Below are positions 6,954 to 13,181 of a stretch of 20,227 bases of DNA, one piece after another. Below the pieces are notes generated by a model. That model was not told where the DNA came from, did not search any database, and saw nothing but the letters and a program-made list of their open reading frames with translations. The DNA is taken from positions 1 through 20,227 of the forward strand of contig CATNTY010000021.1 of NCBI GenBank assembly GCA_950295325.1. The letters run 5' to 3'. Source of the DNA: Polytrichum commune. Taxonomy: Eukaryota; Streptophyta; Polytrichopsida; Polytrichales; Polytrichaceae. The position numbers and the translations under genes were made by a program. The stretch's first letter is position 1; each line of letters starts with the position of its first letter.

Positions 6954-6970
6954 CTAACGCACGGCGTTAG
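6954..6970. repeat. Short palindrome CTAACGC/GCGTTAG
   Basis: CTAACGC (6954-6960) and GCGTTAG (6964-6970) are perfect inverted repeats around ACG. The GCGTTAG half resembles an integron core site, but the element is far too short to be attC. A T-run follows only at about 7000. The remaining 6861-7020 bases hold no gene that I can support. Confidence 0.4.
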
Positions 6971-7043
6971 GAATGCCCGAGGAGGAGCCTAAATACTGAT
7001 TTTTTCTTTCTGCACATTTTGGAGCAATGAGGGCTTTTAGGGA

Positions 7044-7236
7044 GGTGTGCCCGAAACACCGAAACATCCGCCGTGAATCCTGCGGGTGCGATGCTTCCGG
7101 GAAGGATCGGCAACCTCCCGAAGCATGGCAAAGGCTACTGTTCTTTTCCGGGTGTGGCTGCAACGGCACACCCGATGCGCGACCTAGCCTCCGTAGCAGG
7201 GCCTTCTTTCCTAACGCTCCAAACCTGCTGCGGAGG
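7044..7236 (+). ncRNA. Structured region: four consecutive stem-loops before the recombinase (candidate ncRNA, leader or recombination site)
   Basis: Four inverted repeats follow each other. A: GGTGT 7044-7048 with ACACC 7056-7060. B: 7091-7105 with 7114-7126, 13 bp with two single-base bulges (C7098, A7103). C: CGGGTGTG 7149-7156 with CACACCCG 7167-7174. D: 7188-7200 with 7224-7236, 13 bp with one T-G wobble and a 23-base loop. Such density over 190 bases without a coding frame that looks real suggests a folded RNA or a DNA substrate for recombination. It ends 27 bases before the recombinase ATG. I do not recognise a known RNA family. Confidence 0.45.
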
Positions 7237-7263
7237 TGACGCGCTCCCATTTTCCAAATAACC

Positions 7264-8826
7264 ATGAAAACACCCGCCGCAACATTATTCCCAGGAACAT
7301 TACCCGTCATTCGTGCGGCGGCTTATGTCCGCATGTCCACGGAACATCAGCAATACTCTACGAGCAACCAGATGGATGTGATTCGGGAATACGCCGCTCG
7401 ACGAAACATGGAGATTATCATCACCTACTCGGACGAAGGCAAAAGCGGACTCAACATTCAAGGACGGGAATCGCTCGCGCGAATGATTGCGGATGTTCAG
7501 AACAAAAAAGCCGATTACCAATGCATTCTCGTTTACGACATAAGCCGGTGGGGACGGTTCCAAGATGCGGACGAAAGCGCCCATTACGAATACTCCTGCC
7601 GCCGAGTAGGAATTGCCGTTCATTATTGCGCCGAGCAATTCGAGAATGACGGCACCCCTAGCTCGACGATCATCAAGACGGTCAAGCGAGCCATGGCGGG
7701 CGAATACAGCCGCGAGCTTTCGTCCAAAGTATTTCAAGGGGCGTGCCGGTTAATCCAACTCGGATTTAAACAGGGTGGCACGGCCGGTTACGGTCTTCGC
7801 CGGATGCTGGTCGATCATACGGGCCAGCAAAAGGGCATGTTAAAGATGGGCGAACACAAGAGCATCCAAACGGATCGCGTCATCTTGGTGCCAGGGCCTA
7901 ATGAAGAAGTTGAAACCGTGCGCTGGATGTACGAAGCCTTTGTCAAAGAAGCCAAGAGTGAGTGGGAAATTGCCAAGCTCTTGAATGAACGGGGCGTTCT
8001 GACCGACTTTCAGCGTGCGTGGACACGCGGGACGGTTCACGAGGTCTTAACCAACGAGAAATACATCGGGAATAACGTTTATCACCGTACCTCGTGCAAA
8101 CTAAAGAAGAAGCACGTCGAAAATCCTCCTGAACAATGGATTCGGGCGGACCGTGCCTTCGCCGGAATCATCGACTCGACTCTGTTCCTTGCCGCCCAGG
8201 GCATTATCCTAACGCGTAGTCGCAAACTGTCCGACGAAGAAATGCTCGAAAGGCTTCGGGCGGTCTTGACCCAACATGGGCGGATTTCAGGCATCCTGAT
8301 CGACGAAGCAGAGGATTTGCCTTCAAGTTCGGCCTTCCGCAACCGATTCGGAAGCCTGGTTTCGGCGTACCGTCTCATCGGCTATGACCCGGAGATCGAC
8401 TACAGTTTCATCGAAATCAATCGTCAAATCCGCAAGAGGCACCCTGAAATTGTAGCCGAAGTTCTGGAAAAGCTTCGCCAGATGGGATCAATCGTCACCG
8501 TCGATGAGAAAACCGATTTGCTCTTCGTTAATCAGGAGTGGACGGTTTCGATTGTTTTGTGCCGTTACCAGGAAAGCGAGGCCGGAACCGCTCGATGGGT
8601 AATTCGCTTGGACGAAGGACTCAAGCCGGACATCACTATCGCCGTCCGTCTGGATGAAACTAATACGGGAATCCGGGATTACTATCTCCTGCCCGCCCTC
8701 GACATGACCTGGGGCAAGTTGCGGATGGCTGAAGAGAATGGAATTTACCTCGATGCGTACCAGTTTGAAGCACTCGATTATTTTTACGGGATGGCGGAAC
8801 GGTATCGAATCGAGGAGGCAGCATGA
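7264..8826 (+). CDS. Large serine recombinase of the ParB-linked type
   Basis: The N-terminal resolvase domain (about 17-160) has YVRMSTEHQ with Arg23 and nucleophile Ser25, SDEGKSG (56-62) and VYDISRWGR (90-98), all standard. A 'recombinase' domain follows (GYGLRR, then WTRGTVHEVLTNEKYIGNNVYHR at about 253-275). The usual zinc ribbon with CxxC pairs is absent. Instead residues 325-375 (DEEMLERL.AVL...GR.SG.LIDEAEDLPSSSAFRNRFGSLVSAYRLIGY) form a domain that recalls repeats associated with homing endonucleases, probably DNA-binding. The C-terminal 130 residues are unrecognised. The ATG at 7264 is the first start after an in-frame stop; no clear ribosome site. The stop overlaps the next gene (ATGA), forming an operon with two ParB-like proteins. 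This trio recurs in bacterial genomes in my recollection, with unknown purpose. Confidence 0.9.
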   Translation: MKTPAATLFPGTLPVIRAAAYVRMSTEHQQYSTSNQMDVIREYAARRNMEIIITYSDEGKSGLNIQGRESLARMIADVQNKKADYQCILVYDISRWGRFQDADESAHYEYSCRRVGIAVHYCAEQFENDGTPSSTIIKTVKRAMAGEYSRELSSKVFQGACRLIQLGFKQGGTAGYGLRRMLVDHTGQQKGMLKMGEHKSIQTDRVILVPGPNEEVETVRWMYEAFVKEAKSEWEIAKLLNERGVLTDFQRAWTRGTVHEVLTNEKYIGNNVYHRTSCKLKKKHVENPPEQWIRADRAFAGIIDSTLFLAAQGIILTRSRKLSDEEMLERLRAVLTQHGRISGILIDEAEDLPSSSAFRNRFGSLVSAYRLIGYDPEIDYSFIEINRQIRKRHPEIVAEVLEKLRQMGSIVTVDEKTDLLFVNQEWTVSIVLCRYQESEAGTARWVIRLDEGLKPDITIAVRLDETNTGIRDYYLLPALDMTWGKLRMAEENGIYLDAYQFEALDYFYGMAERYRIEEAA

Positions 8827-9704
8827 AAGAAGAGGTCAAGTTCATCCCGATTGAGAGCATCCGCATTCTAAATCCCCGGCACAGGGAACAGAAAAAGTTT
8901 CAGTCGATTGTTCAGAGCATCAAGAATCTCGGCTTGAAAAAGCCGATTAAGGTCAGCCTGCGCTCCGCTCAAGAAGGCAACGAACCTGGGTATGATTTGG
9001 TGGCCGGCCAAGGCCGTATTGAAGCTTTTACGGTTCTCGGATTTACAGAGATTCCAGCCATCGTGGTCACCGTGTCAAAGGAGGACCGGCTTCTGATGAG
9101 TCTGGTGGAAAATATGGCGCGGCGATTTCCTGCGTCGATGGACATGGTCACCGAAATCCAACGGCTCAAAAGCATTGGTTACTCGAATGTGATTATCGGT
9201 CAGAAATTGGACATCGATCATACCGTGGTTGGCGGGTTGTTGACGTTGATGAAAAGCGGTGAGGAAAGGCTGCTAGAGGCTACTTTGCAAAATAAAATTC
9301 CAGTTGCTGCGGCGATAGATATTGCCAAAGCCGATAGCCCAGAGGCCCAGCGTGAATTGCTCAAAGCCTACGAATCCGGTCAGCTTAACCATGTTTCCAT
9401 TCGCGCCTTGAGGCGACTTATGGAGCAACGCCGATTGCTGGGCAAAAAAGGTGCGCGAGGCATGAACCCTCGCACTCACACTTCCGCTGATGGTTTGGTC
9501 AATACCTATCGACGGGAAATGCACCGACAAAATGCTTTCATTCGCAAAGCTCGGGTCTGCGACAACAAGCTGACTTTCATCGTGTGTGCCCTCCGAAAAC
9601 TCACGGAAGACGAAAATTTTATCAACCTGCTTAAAGCGGAAGGATTGCTGACTATGCCCAAATATCTTGAGGATCACACCGCGCTGCAAACTGTCGAACC
9701 ATGA
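8823..9704 (+). CDS. ParB/RepB-like DNA-binding protein 1 (recombinase-linked)
   Basis: The N-terminal ParB-like (Srx-fold) domain spans about 5-105: IPIESI..LNPR, LVAGQGRIEAF (59-69) in the place of the GERR box, and LVENMARRFP (94-103) in the place of the ENIQR box, so a nucleotide-binding ParB fold is plausible. A helix-turn-helix follows at about 105-145 (SNVIIGQKLDIDHTVVGGLLTLM). The C-terminal half fits the RepB C-terminal family (PF07506), ending with a helical segment (DNKLTFIVCALRKLTEDENFINLLKAEGLL). Real partition ParB proteins work with ParA, and none is present here. The start ATG lies inside the recombinase stop (ATGA), so it is translationally coupled. It may tether or license the recombinase at specific DNA sites; this is inference. 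It shares architecture but little sequence with the next gene. Confidence 0.85.
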   Translation: MKEEVKFIPIESIRILNPRHREQKKFQSIVQSIKNLGLKKPIKVSLRSAQEGNEPGYDLVAGQGRIEAFTVLGFTEIPAIVVTVSKEDRLLMSLVENMARRFPASMDMVTEIQRLKSIGYSNVIIGQKLDIDHTVVGGLLTLMKSGEERLLEATLQNKIPVAAAIDIAKADSPEAQRELLKAYESGQLNHVSIRALRRLMEQRRLLGKKGARGMNPRTHTSADGLVNTYRREMHRQNAFIRKARVCDNKLTFIVCALRKLTEDENFINLLKAEGLLTMPKYLEDHTALQTVEP

Positions 9705-10576
9705 ACACGCCTAAAATCAGTTTTGATCTGCAGAAGGTTCGACTTTCCATCGATGCGATCCTGCCCGTGCGGAAAATAAAAAATCCCCATAAAACTATCG
9801 TCCGTTACCAAACCATTGTGGCCTCCATCAAGGAAGTCGGACTTATTGAGCCATTGGTGGTTTTTCCTCAAAAGGATCAACCAGGCCATTACCTGATCAT
9901 GGACGGGCATCTGCGTTACTACGCTTTAAAGGAGATTGGCACGACCGAGGTGGATTGCATCATTTCCCACGAGGACGAAAGCTTCACCTACAATGCCAAG
10001 ATCAACCGTGTCTTCCCGATTCAAGAACATGCCATGATTTTGAAGGCGATTAAAAACGGAGTGTCGGCGGAACGAATTGCCGCCACCCTTAACCTCAAAG
10101 TGGAGCGGGTCCGAGAGTCGATAAACCTTCTGAACGGAATTCACACCGAAGCGGTAGAAATTATGAAGGATAAGCAGATTACTCAATCGGCCATCCGCTT
10201 TTTCAAGAAAGTCACCCACCTGCGACAGATTGAAATGGCCGAGTTGATGGTCTCCGCAAACAATTTTACCTGTGGTTATGCCGAGGCGCTTGTCATGGGT
10301 ACTTCCAAAGATCAACTCGTAAATCCCGATCAGCCCAAACAGGTCAAGGGGTTGTCCGCAGAGGAACTCGCCCGTCTGGAACAGGAAATAAAAGCGGTCG
10401 AGCCGAATTTCAAGGCGGTGGAGCAGTCCTATGGCGAAAACATGCTCAATCTCACTCTGGCCAAGGGCTATGTGAAGAAATTGTTGCTCAATGCCAAGGT
10501 AGTTCGATTCCTGTCGTCGAAACATCCCGACATCTGTTCGGAATTTGAAGCCGTAGCAGCAATGGAGGCGCTGTAA
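9701..10576 (+). CDS. ParB/RepB-like DNA-binding protein 2 (recombinase-linked)
   Basis: Same architecture as its neighbour but diverged in the key boxes: the GERR-type motif reads YLIMDGHLRYYAL (64-76) and the second box NAKINRVFPIQEH (98-110). These are the forms I associate with RepB-like (PF07506) proteins of recombinase cassettes. A helix-turn-helix follows (NGVSAERIAATLNLKVERVRESINLL), and the C-terminal part is helical (LARLEQEIKAVEPNFKAVEQSYGENMLNLTLAKGYVKKLL). Start and upstream stop overlap (ATGA), so the three proteins are probably made in fixed proportion and act together. Two different ParB-like subunits suggest a heteromer or two distinct DNA sites. No ParA nearby argues against plain plasmid partition. 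It ends before a nested hairpin that likely terminates transcription. Confidence 0.85.
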   Translation: MNTPKISFDLQKVRLSIDAILPVRKIKNPHKTIVRYQTIVASIKEVGLIEPLVVFPQKDQPGHYLIMDGHLRYYALKEIGTTEVDCIISHEDESFTYNAKINRVFPIQEHAMILKAIKNGVSAERIAATLNLKVERVRESINLLNGIHTEAVEIMKDKQITQSAIRFFKKVTHLRQIEMAELMVSANNFTCGYAEALVMGTSKDQLVNPDQPKQVKGLSAEELARLEQEIKAVEPNFKAVEQSYGENMLNLTLAKGYVKKLLLNAKVVRFLSSKHPDICSEFEAVAAMEAL

Positions 10577-10592
10577 CCAAATTGCATAATTG

Positions 10593-10673
10593 CCATGCTT
10601 GGGGCTAAGCGCATAAATTTGCCTGTTGGATTTTACGCGACAGGCAAGCCAGTCAAAGGCATCAAAAGCATGG
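10593..10673. terminator. Nested inverted repeat at convergent gene ends
   Basis: Outer arms CCATGCTT (10593-10600) and AAGCATGG (10666-10673) pair perfectly. Inside, TTGCCTGT (10619-10626) pairs with ACAGGCAA (10640-10647) around a 13-base loop. It lies between the second ParB-like gene and the converging minus-strand gene, so a bidirectional terminator is likely. There is no long T-run. The arm AAGCATGG also occurs at 7121-7128, in hairpin B before the recombinase. Confidence 0.5.
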
Positions 10674-10693
10674 GAAGCGCAAAACCTGCTCAC

Positions 10694-11071
10694 TTATCTC
10701 GATGTGATTCCTTGAGTTTTGCTCGCTAACTTCGATGGGGACCGGCGTTTCCTGCGCGGCTTCACTGTCTTCTTGGCAGCTCCCACCGGCGAGCACAGCG
10801 TTTCTCTGACGGAGATAGCACAGGCTTCCACTGAATCCCCTAATCCAACTGGAGCGGATTTCAAATCCTGATACTCCGGGTGATTAATCATCCAAACCAT
10901 AAGCCACTCAGGGCGGCAAAGGTTGAATCGAAACGGGGTATCCTTGGAATTACGGGCGAGCCGAACCTTATGTTCTCCGACATTACAAAGCACCGAGATT
11001 TCCTCGGCGGTGAAGAGATAAAAGGGATAATCGCAGGCGATTTCAAAAAGCTGCCTTTGGTCATGTTGCAT
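10694..11071 (-). CDS. Small HTH-like protein, 125 residues
   Basis: Function not established. The segment LFTAEEISVLCNVGEHKVRLARNSKDTPFRFNLCRPEWLMVWMINHP (about 19-65) reads as a helix-turn-helix that recalls a small island protein family in Verrucomicrobia; the pattern 'DTPF..N.CRPEW...WM..HP' is its signature. The C-terminus is strongly basic (KKTVKPRRKRRSPSK), suggesting nucleic-acid binding. The ATG at 11071 has an excellent AAAGGAGATC ribosome site 6 bases upstream, unlike most genes nearby. It follows 12 bases after the stop of the 50-residue peptide gene and probably shares its promoter. A regulator of element genes is the most reasonable guess. Confidence 0.75.
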   Translation of the reverse strand: MQHDQRQLFEIACDYPFYLFTAEEISVLCNVGEHKVRLARNSKDTPFRFNLCRPEWLMVWMINHPEYQDLKSAPVGLGDSVEACAISVRETLCSPVGAAKKTVKPRRKRRSPSKLASKTQGITSR

Positions 11072-11083
11072 GATGATCTCCTT

Positions 11084-11236
11084 TTACGATTGTGCGATTT
11101 CGGGAAGAGCCAGGACCATAGGAACAGCGGGCGTGATGGGATCGCTTGGAAGATCTGGCAACGTGAAGAGCTGAGACCCCGCCAGCACGAGCAAGAGGAT
11201 GCGGCGGTAGGACAACTGACGGAAGTAGGCAGGCAT
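11084..11236 (-). CDS. 50-residue hydrophobic peptide with strong ribosome site
   Basis: A short frame, ATG at 11236 to TAA at 11084, preceded by AAAGGAG seven bases upstream. The peptide begins MPAYFRQLSYRR and then has a hydrophobic run ILLLVLAGSQLFTL, like a signal peptide or single membrane anchor, followed by a proline-rich tail (PDLPSDPITPAVP). Cytoplasmic side positive, membrane-inserted and with an exported tail would be the expected topology. It lies 12 bases upstream of the HTH-like gene with its own good ribosome site. I do not recognise it. It could be a leader peptide, a small regulator of the membrane, or a toxin-like peptide; sequence alone does not say. A promoter candidate lies about 100 bases upstream. 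Confidence 0.6.
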   Translation of the reverse strand: MPAYFRQLSYRRILLLVLAGSQLFTLPDLPSDPITPAVPMVLALPEIAQS

Positions 11237-11335
11237 GACAAGCTCCTTTCGGATAAAACGACGGTGCCTGTCTTCCGGGAAGGGCGTCCGCCCGTTCAGG
11301 GACAGAAGCTGCCGTTTGCGTCGTTCTTAAGGACG

Positions 11336-11363
11336 ATATTATACAGAAAGATAATACGGTCAA
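11336..11363 (-). promoter_or_regulatory. Candidate sigma70-like promoter for the 11236 operon
   Basis: On the minus strand TTGACC (11363-11358) is followed by TAATAT (11341-11336) with a 16-base spacer; the overlapping TATAAT (11343-11338) would give 14 bases. The region is A/T-rich against a G/C-rich background and lies about 100 bases upstream of the peptide start. Confidence 0.4.
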
Positions 11364-11443
11364 GAATCTCGAATGCTGCCTGGGACTAACTTTCAGAATA
11401 TCAGTGGAAAAATTCTGTTTTTACACAAATACATTGGAAATCA

Positions 11444-11698
11444 CTACCCAGCACGGGAGGCCCTCTTCGCCGGTGATGAGAGCGAGGAGGCACCGTGTTG
11501 GTCGTACTCAAGGGCGTGCCGCGCCAGATGAATGGTCTTTGGCACATGGCTCAAGGGATGTTCGATCATTTCCAGTACAACGGCGACTGACGCATTGACG
11601 AATTGACCCTCGGGCCAATCGAGCAAAAACGAAATGCGTTTGATTTGTTCCCGGACCGCGGGATCAAATTTCACGCTGAGCGGTTTGATAGGTGTCAT
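11444..11698 (-). CDS. Small ribbon-helix-helix-like protein, 84 residues
   Basis: I chose the ATG at 11698 (MTPIKPLSVKFDP) rather than a longer frame reaching 11779, which would run through GC-rich hairpins and give a low-complexity start. The N-terminal strand IKPLSVKFDPAVREQIKRISFLL followed by a helix (GQFVNASVAVVLEMIEHP) resembles plasmid CopG/Arc-type ribbon-helix-helix proteins, which bind DNA as dimers and often repress transfer or antitoxin operons. A partner toxin gene is not evident next to it. GGAAA lies about 9-10 bases upstream of the ATG. The C-terminus is polar and probably disordered (SSLSSPAKRASRAG). It is the last gene of the minus-strand transfer region, separated from it by a 150-base structured gap. 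Confidence 0.65.
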   Translation of the reverse strand: MTPIKPLSVKFDPAVREQIKRISFLLDWPEGQFVNASVAVVLEMIEHPLSHVPKTIHLARHALEYDQHGASSLSSPAKRASRAG

Positions 11699-11723
11699 AA
11701 AAAAATTTCCATGTTTGCCGAGG

Positions 11724-11824
11724 AAGGCTGGCGGGGGCGGGCTGCGGCCCACGCCAGCCTTCTCTTGGCACGCAGCCACCCCGAGCGCGTGGGGCGGGCC
11801 GGCAGGACGCCTTTTTCCTGCCGG
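11724..11824. repeat. Two perfect GC-rich inverted repeats between accessory genes
   Basis: AAGGCTGGCG (11724-11733) pairs with CGCCAGCCTT (11752-11761), a perfect 10-bp stem with an 18-base loop. CCGGCAGGA (11799-11807) pairs with TCCTGCCGG (11816-11824), a perfect 9-bp stem whose loop contains CTTTT. Between them CCCC...GGGG forms a weak third. They lie in the gap between the 11849-12286 gene and the ribbon-helix-helix gene. They may be a terminator, an operator or part of a transfer origin; the sequence does not distinguish these. Confidence 0.5.
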
Positions 11825-11848
11825 AGCCGCCCGTCGCGTCGGGACTGA

Positions 11849-12286
11849 TTAGGCGGCGATGCCCTGTCCCACGGATGTCCGCGGCGTGAAATCGAGCTTC
11901 GCCTTTTCCTGGGCAATGACGCGGACAGCGGCTTTCTCGCGGTAAAACGGAGTGACTTTTTCGAGGCGTTCGGCCACGCGCTGTTTTACTTCGGGCGATT
12001 GCTGGTCGAGCCATTCCTTGGCCTGGGGTGCCTGACGGGTGACGACACGCAGTTCGGCCTCGTGCTTGAACATTTTGCCGAGCATGAACGCACGCACCGC
12101 TCGTTCCGGGTATTCCTTCACGAGATTGGCGTAGTAATCGGTCAGCTTGGTGTTTGCCTGCATGAAGCCATCGAGGCGGCGGTCAATCTCGGGATTGACG
12201 CGCAGAATGCGTTCTTCGGAGAGCGAAGTCGCGGGTTGCGAAGCGGTTTGTTTCAACGGGGGAGGAGTAGAGGTTTTAGTAGCCAT
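11849..12286 (-). CDS. Hypothetical protein, 145 residues, transfer-region accessory
   Basis: Not recognised. The first 25 residues are disordered (TSTPPPLKQTASQPATS), and the remainder is strongly helical and charged (PEIDRRLDGFMQANTKLTDYYANLVKEYPERAVRAFMLGKMFKHEAELR). No signal peptide, cysteine or membrane segment, so it is probably cytoplasmic. It sits at the end of the Trb operon, 20 bases after the stop of the 84-residue gene, with a TAACCCA leader similar to other junctions of this operon. A DNA-processing or replication-linked role would fit the place but has no sequence support. The coding frame is clear against the antisense alternatives because the gene lies in a consistent operon direction. 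Confidence 0.65.
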   Translation of the reverse strand: MATKTSTPPPLKQTASQPATSLSEERILRVNPEIDRRLDGFMQANTKLTDYYANLVKEYPERAVRAFMLGKMFKHEAELRVVTRQAPQAKEWLDQQSPEVKQRVAERLEKVTPFYREKAAVRVIAQEKAKLDFTPRTSVGQGIAA

Positions 12287-12306
12287 AATTTTTCGGAGCG
12301 AATGGG

Positions 12307-12561
12307 TTAAGGCGCGTTCTCAAACTCGGGACTGAACACGTAAGTGTCGGTCTCGTCGGGCATGGGGGCGCCGGTGATGTTGCGCAACGCGCGGTCGAAA
12401 TGCTCGGCCACGTCGTCGGAACTGAAACCGGCGAGCATGAACCGCATGAGGGTTTGCGCGGTGGGAGCGTCCGCGACCGCGAGGGCCTCGGACAGTTTCT
12501 CGGAAGCGCTGTAGTATTGCTGCGCCACCTCGTCAGGGAGCGCGACAGTGATATGGATCAT
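12307..12561 (-). CDS. Hypothetical protein, 84 residues
   Basis: Not recognised. It starts MIHITVALPDEVAQQYYSASEKLSEALAVAD: a short beta strand followed by helices, recalling ribbon-helix-helix or MetJ/Arc-type beta-alpha-alpha proteins, though the first strand is acidic rather than basic. The second half (MRFMLAGFSSDDVAEHFDRALRNITG) is helical and the end acidic. The start ATG lies only 2 bases after the lipoprotein stop, so translation is probably coupled. A small DNA-binding regulator of transfer is possible, but without homology support. Confidence 0.6.
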   Translation of the reverse strand: MIHITVALPDEVAQQYYSASEKLSEALAVADAPTAQTLMRFMLAGFSSDDVAEHFDRALRNITGAPMPDETDTYVFSPEFENAP

Positions 12562-12563
12562 GG

Positions 12564-13181
12564 TTATTTATTGGGTTGGGGGTTGTGCTTCCAGGATGAA
12601 AGCCATTCCTGCCAGGTTCTCTGGCCCGGATTGGAAGCGGGGGTTACTTGCGGTGGCTGAGAGGATGCATTCGTTTGCGGTTTCGATTCGGGTGCCGCAG
12701 CGGATGGAGACGGGACAGGTTGGGGGTCGGGCAGTCGGGCGTGAGGGAGTTGGGCTTGGAGTGCCGTGATTTCCTGCGCGAGCCTTTCGTTTTGCTCATA
12801 GGTGGTTTGAAGAAGTTGGTCCTCCTGCTTGAGGCGTTGTTCGAGTTCTGCGGTCAGTGCGATGTGCTGCCGCGACGGATCGGCGTTGGCCATTTCGCCG
12901 GGTCCCAGCGGGAGGGACGTGGGTTCATTGGGGTCGGTGTCCCATTCGGGCGACGTCTCGGCGCGATAGACCGTGTGGCCCTCGTGCATGACATCGGGGT
13001 CGTTGGGATCTTCGTACCGGCCCACCGGATAGGCTTTCAACCGTTCCGGCGTGCGGACGCTGGTGGTATCGGGTTTGTCATGCTTTTGCGGCAACGGCCC
13101 CGGATCGCCGGCAGTCAGGGGCGGATTGGAATGAGCGCAACCGACGAGAAGAAGCGCAGGTAATAGATAATGAATTTTCAT
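12564..13181 (-). CDS. Transfer-region lipoprotein, 205 residues
   Basis: A lipoprotein signal is clear: LLPALLLVGC, with lipobox LVGC and the modified Cys15. Beyond it lie a proline-rich stretch, an acidic region (YEDPNDPDVMHEGHT), a coiled-coil-like segment (about 110-145, TAELEQRLKQEDQLLQTTYEQNERLAQEITALQAQL) and a low-complexity Pro/Ser/Gln tail (PVPSPSAAAPESKPQTNASSQ). It should be anchored in the inner or outer membrane facing the periplasm. Its ATG lies inside the trbI stop (ATGA), so it is co-translated with the VirB10-like protein. A TrbH- or VirB7-like stabiliser of the channel is plausible by position only; sequence similarity to these is not visible. Antisense frames are shadows. 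Confidence 0.7.
   Translation of the reverse strand: MKIHYLLPALLLVGCAHSNPPLTAGDPGPLPQKHDKPDTTSVRTPERLKAYPVGRYEDPNDPDVMHEGHTVYRAETSPEWDTDPNEPTSLPLGPGEMANADPSRQHIALTAELEQRLKQEDQLLQTTYEQNERLAQEITALQAQLPHARLPDPQPVPSPSAAAPESKPQTNASSQPPQVTPASNPGQRTWQEWLSSWKHNPQPNK

Noticed and set aside
6954-6970. Integron attC site
   Set aside because: GCGTTAG resembles a core site, but the whole palindrome is 17 bases, the core ends in GTTAGGA rather than GTTRRRY, and no integron integrase is present.
7236-7649. 137-residue frame before and inside the recombinase
   Set aside because: Shadow of the recombinase catalytic domain in another frame.
11061-11363. 100-residue minus-strand frame
   Set aside because: It overlaps the 50-residue peptide in another frame, lacks a ribosome site, and covers the promoter candidate.
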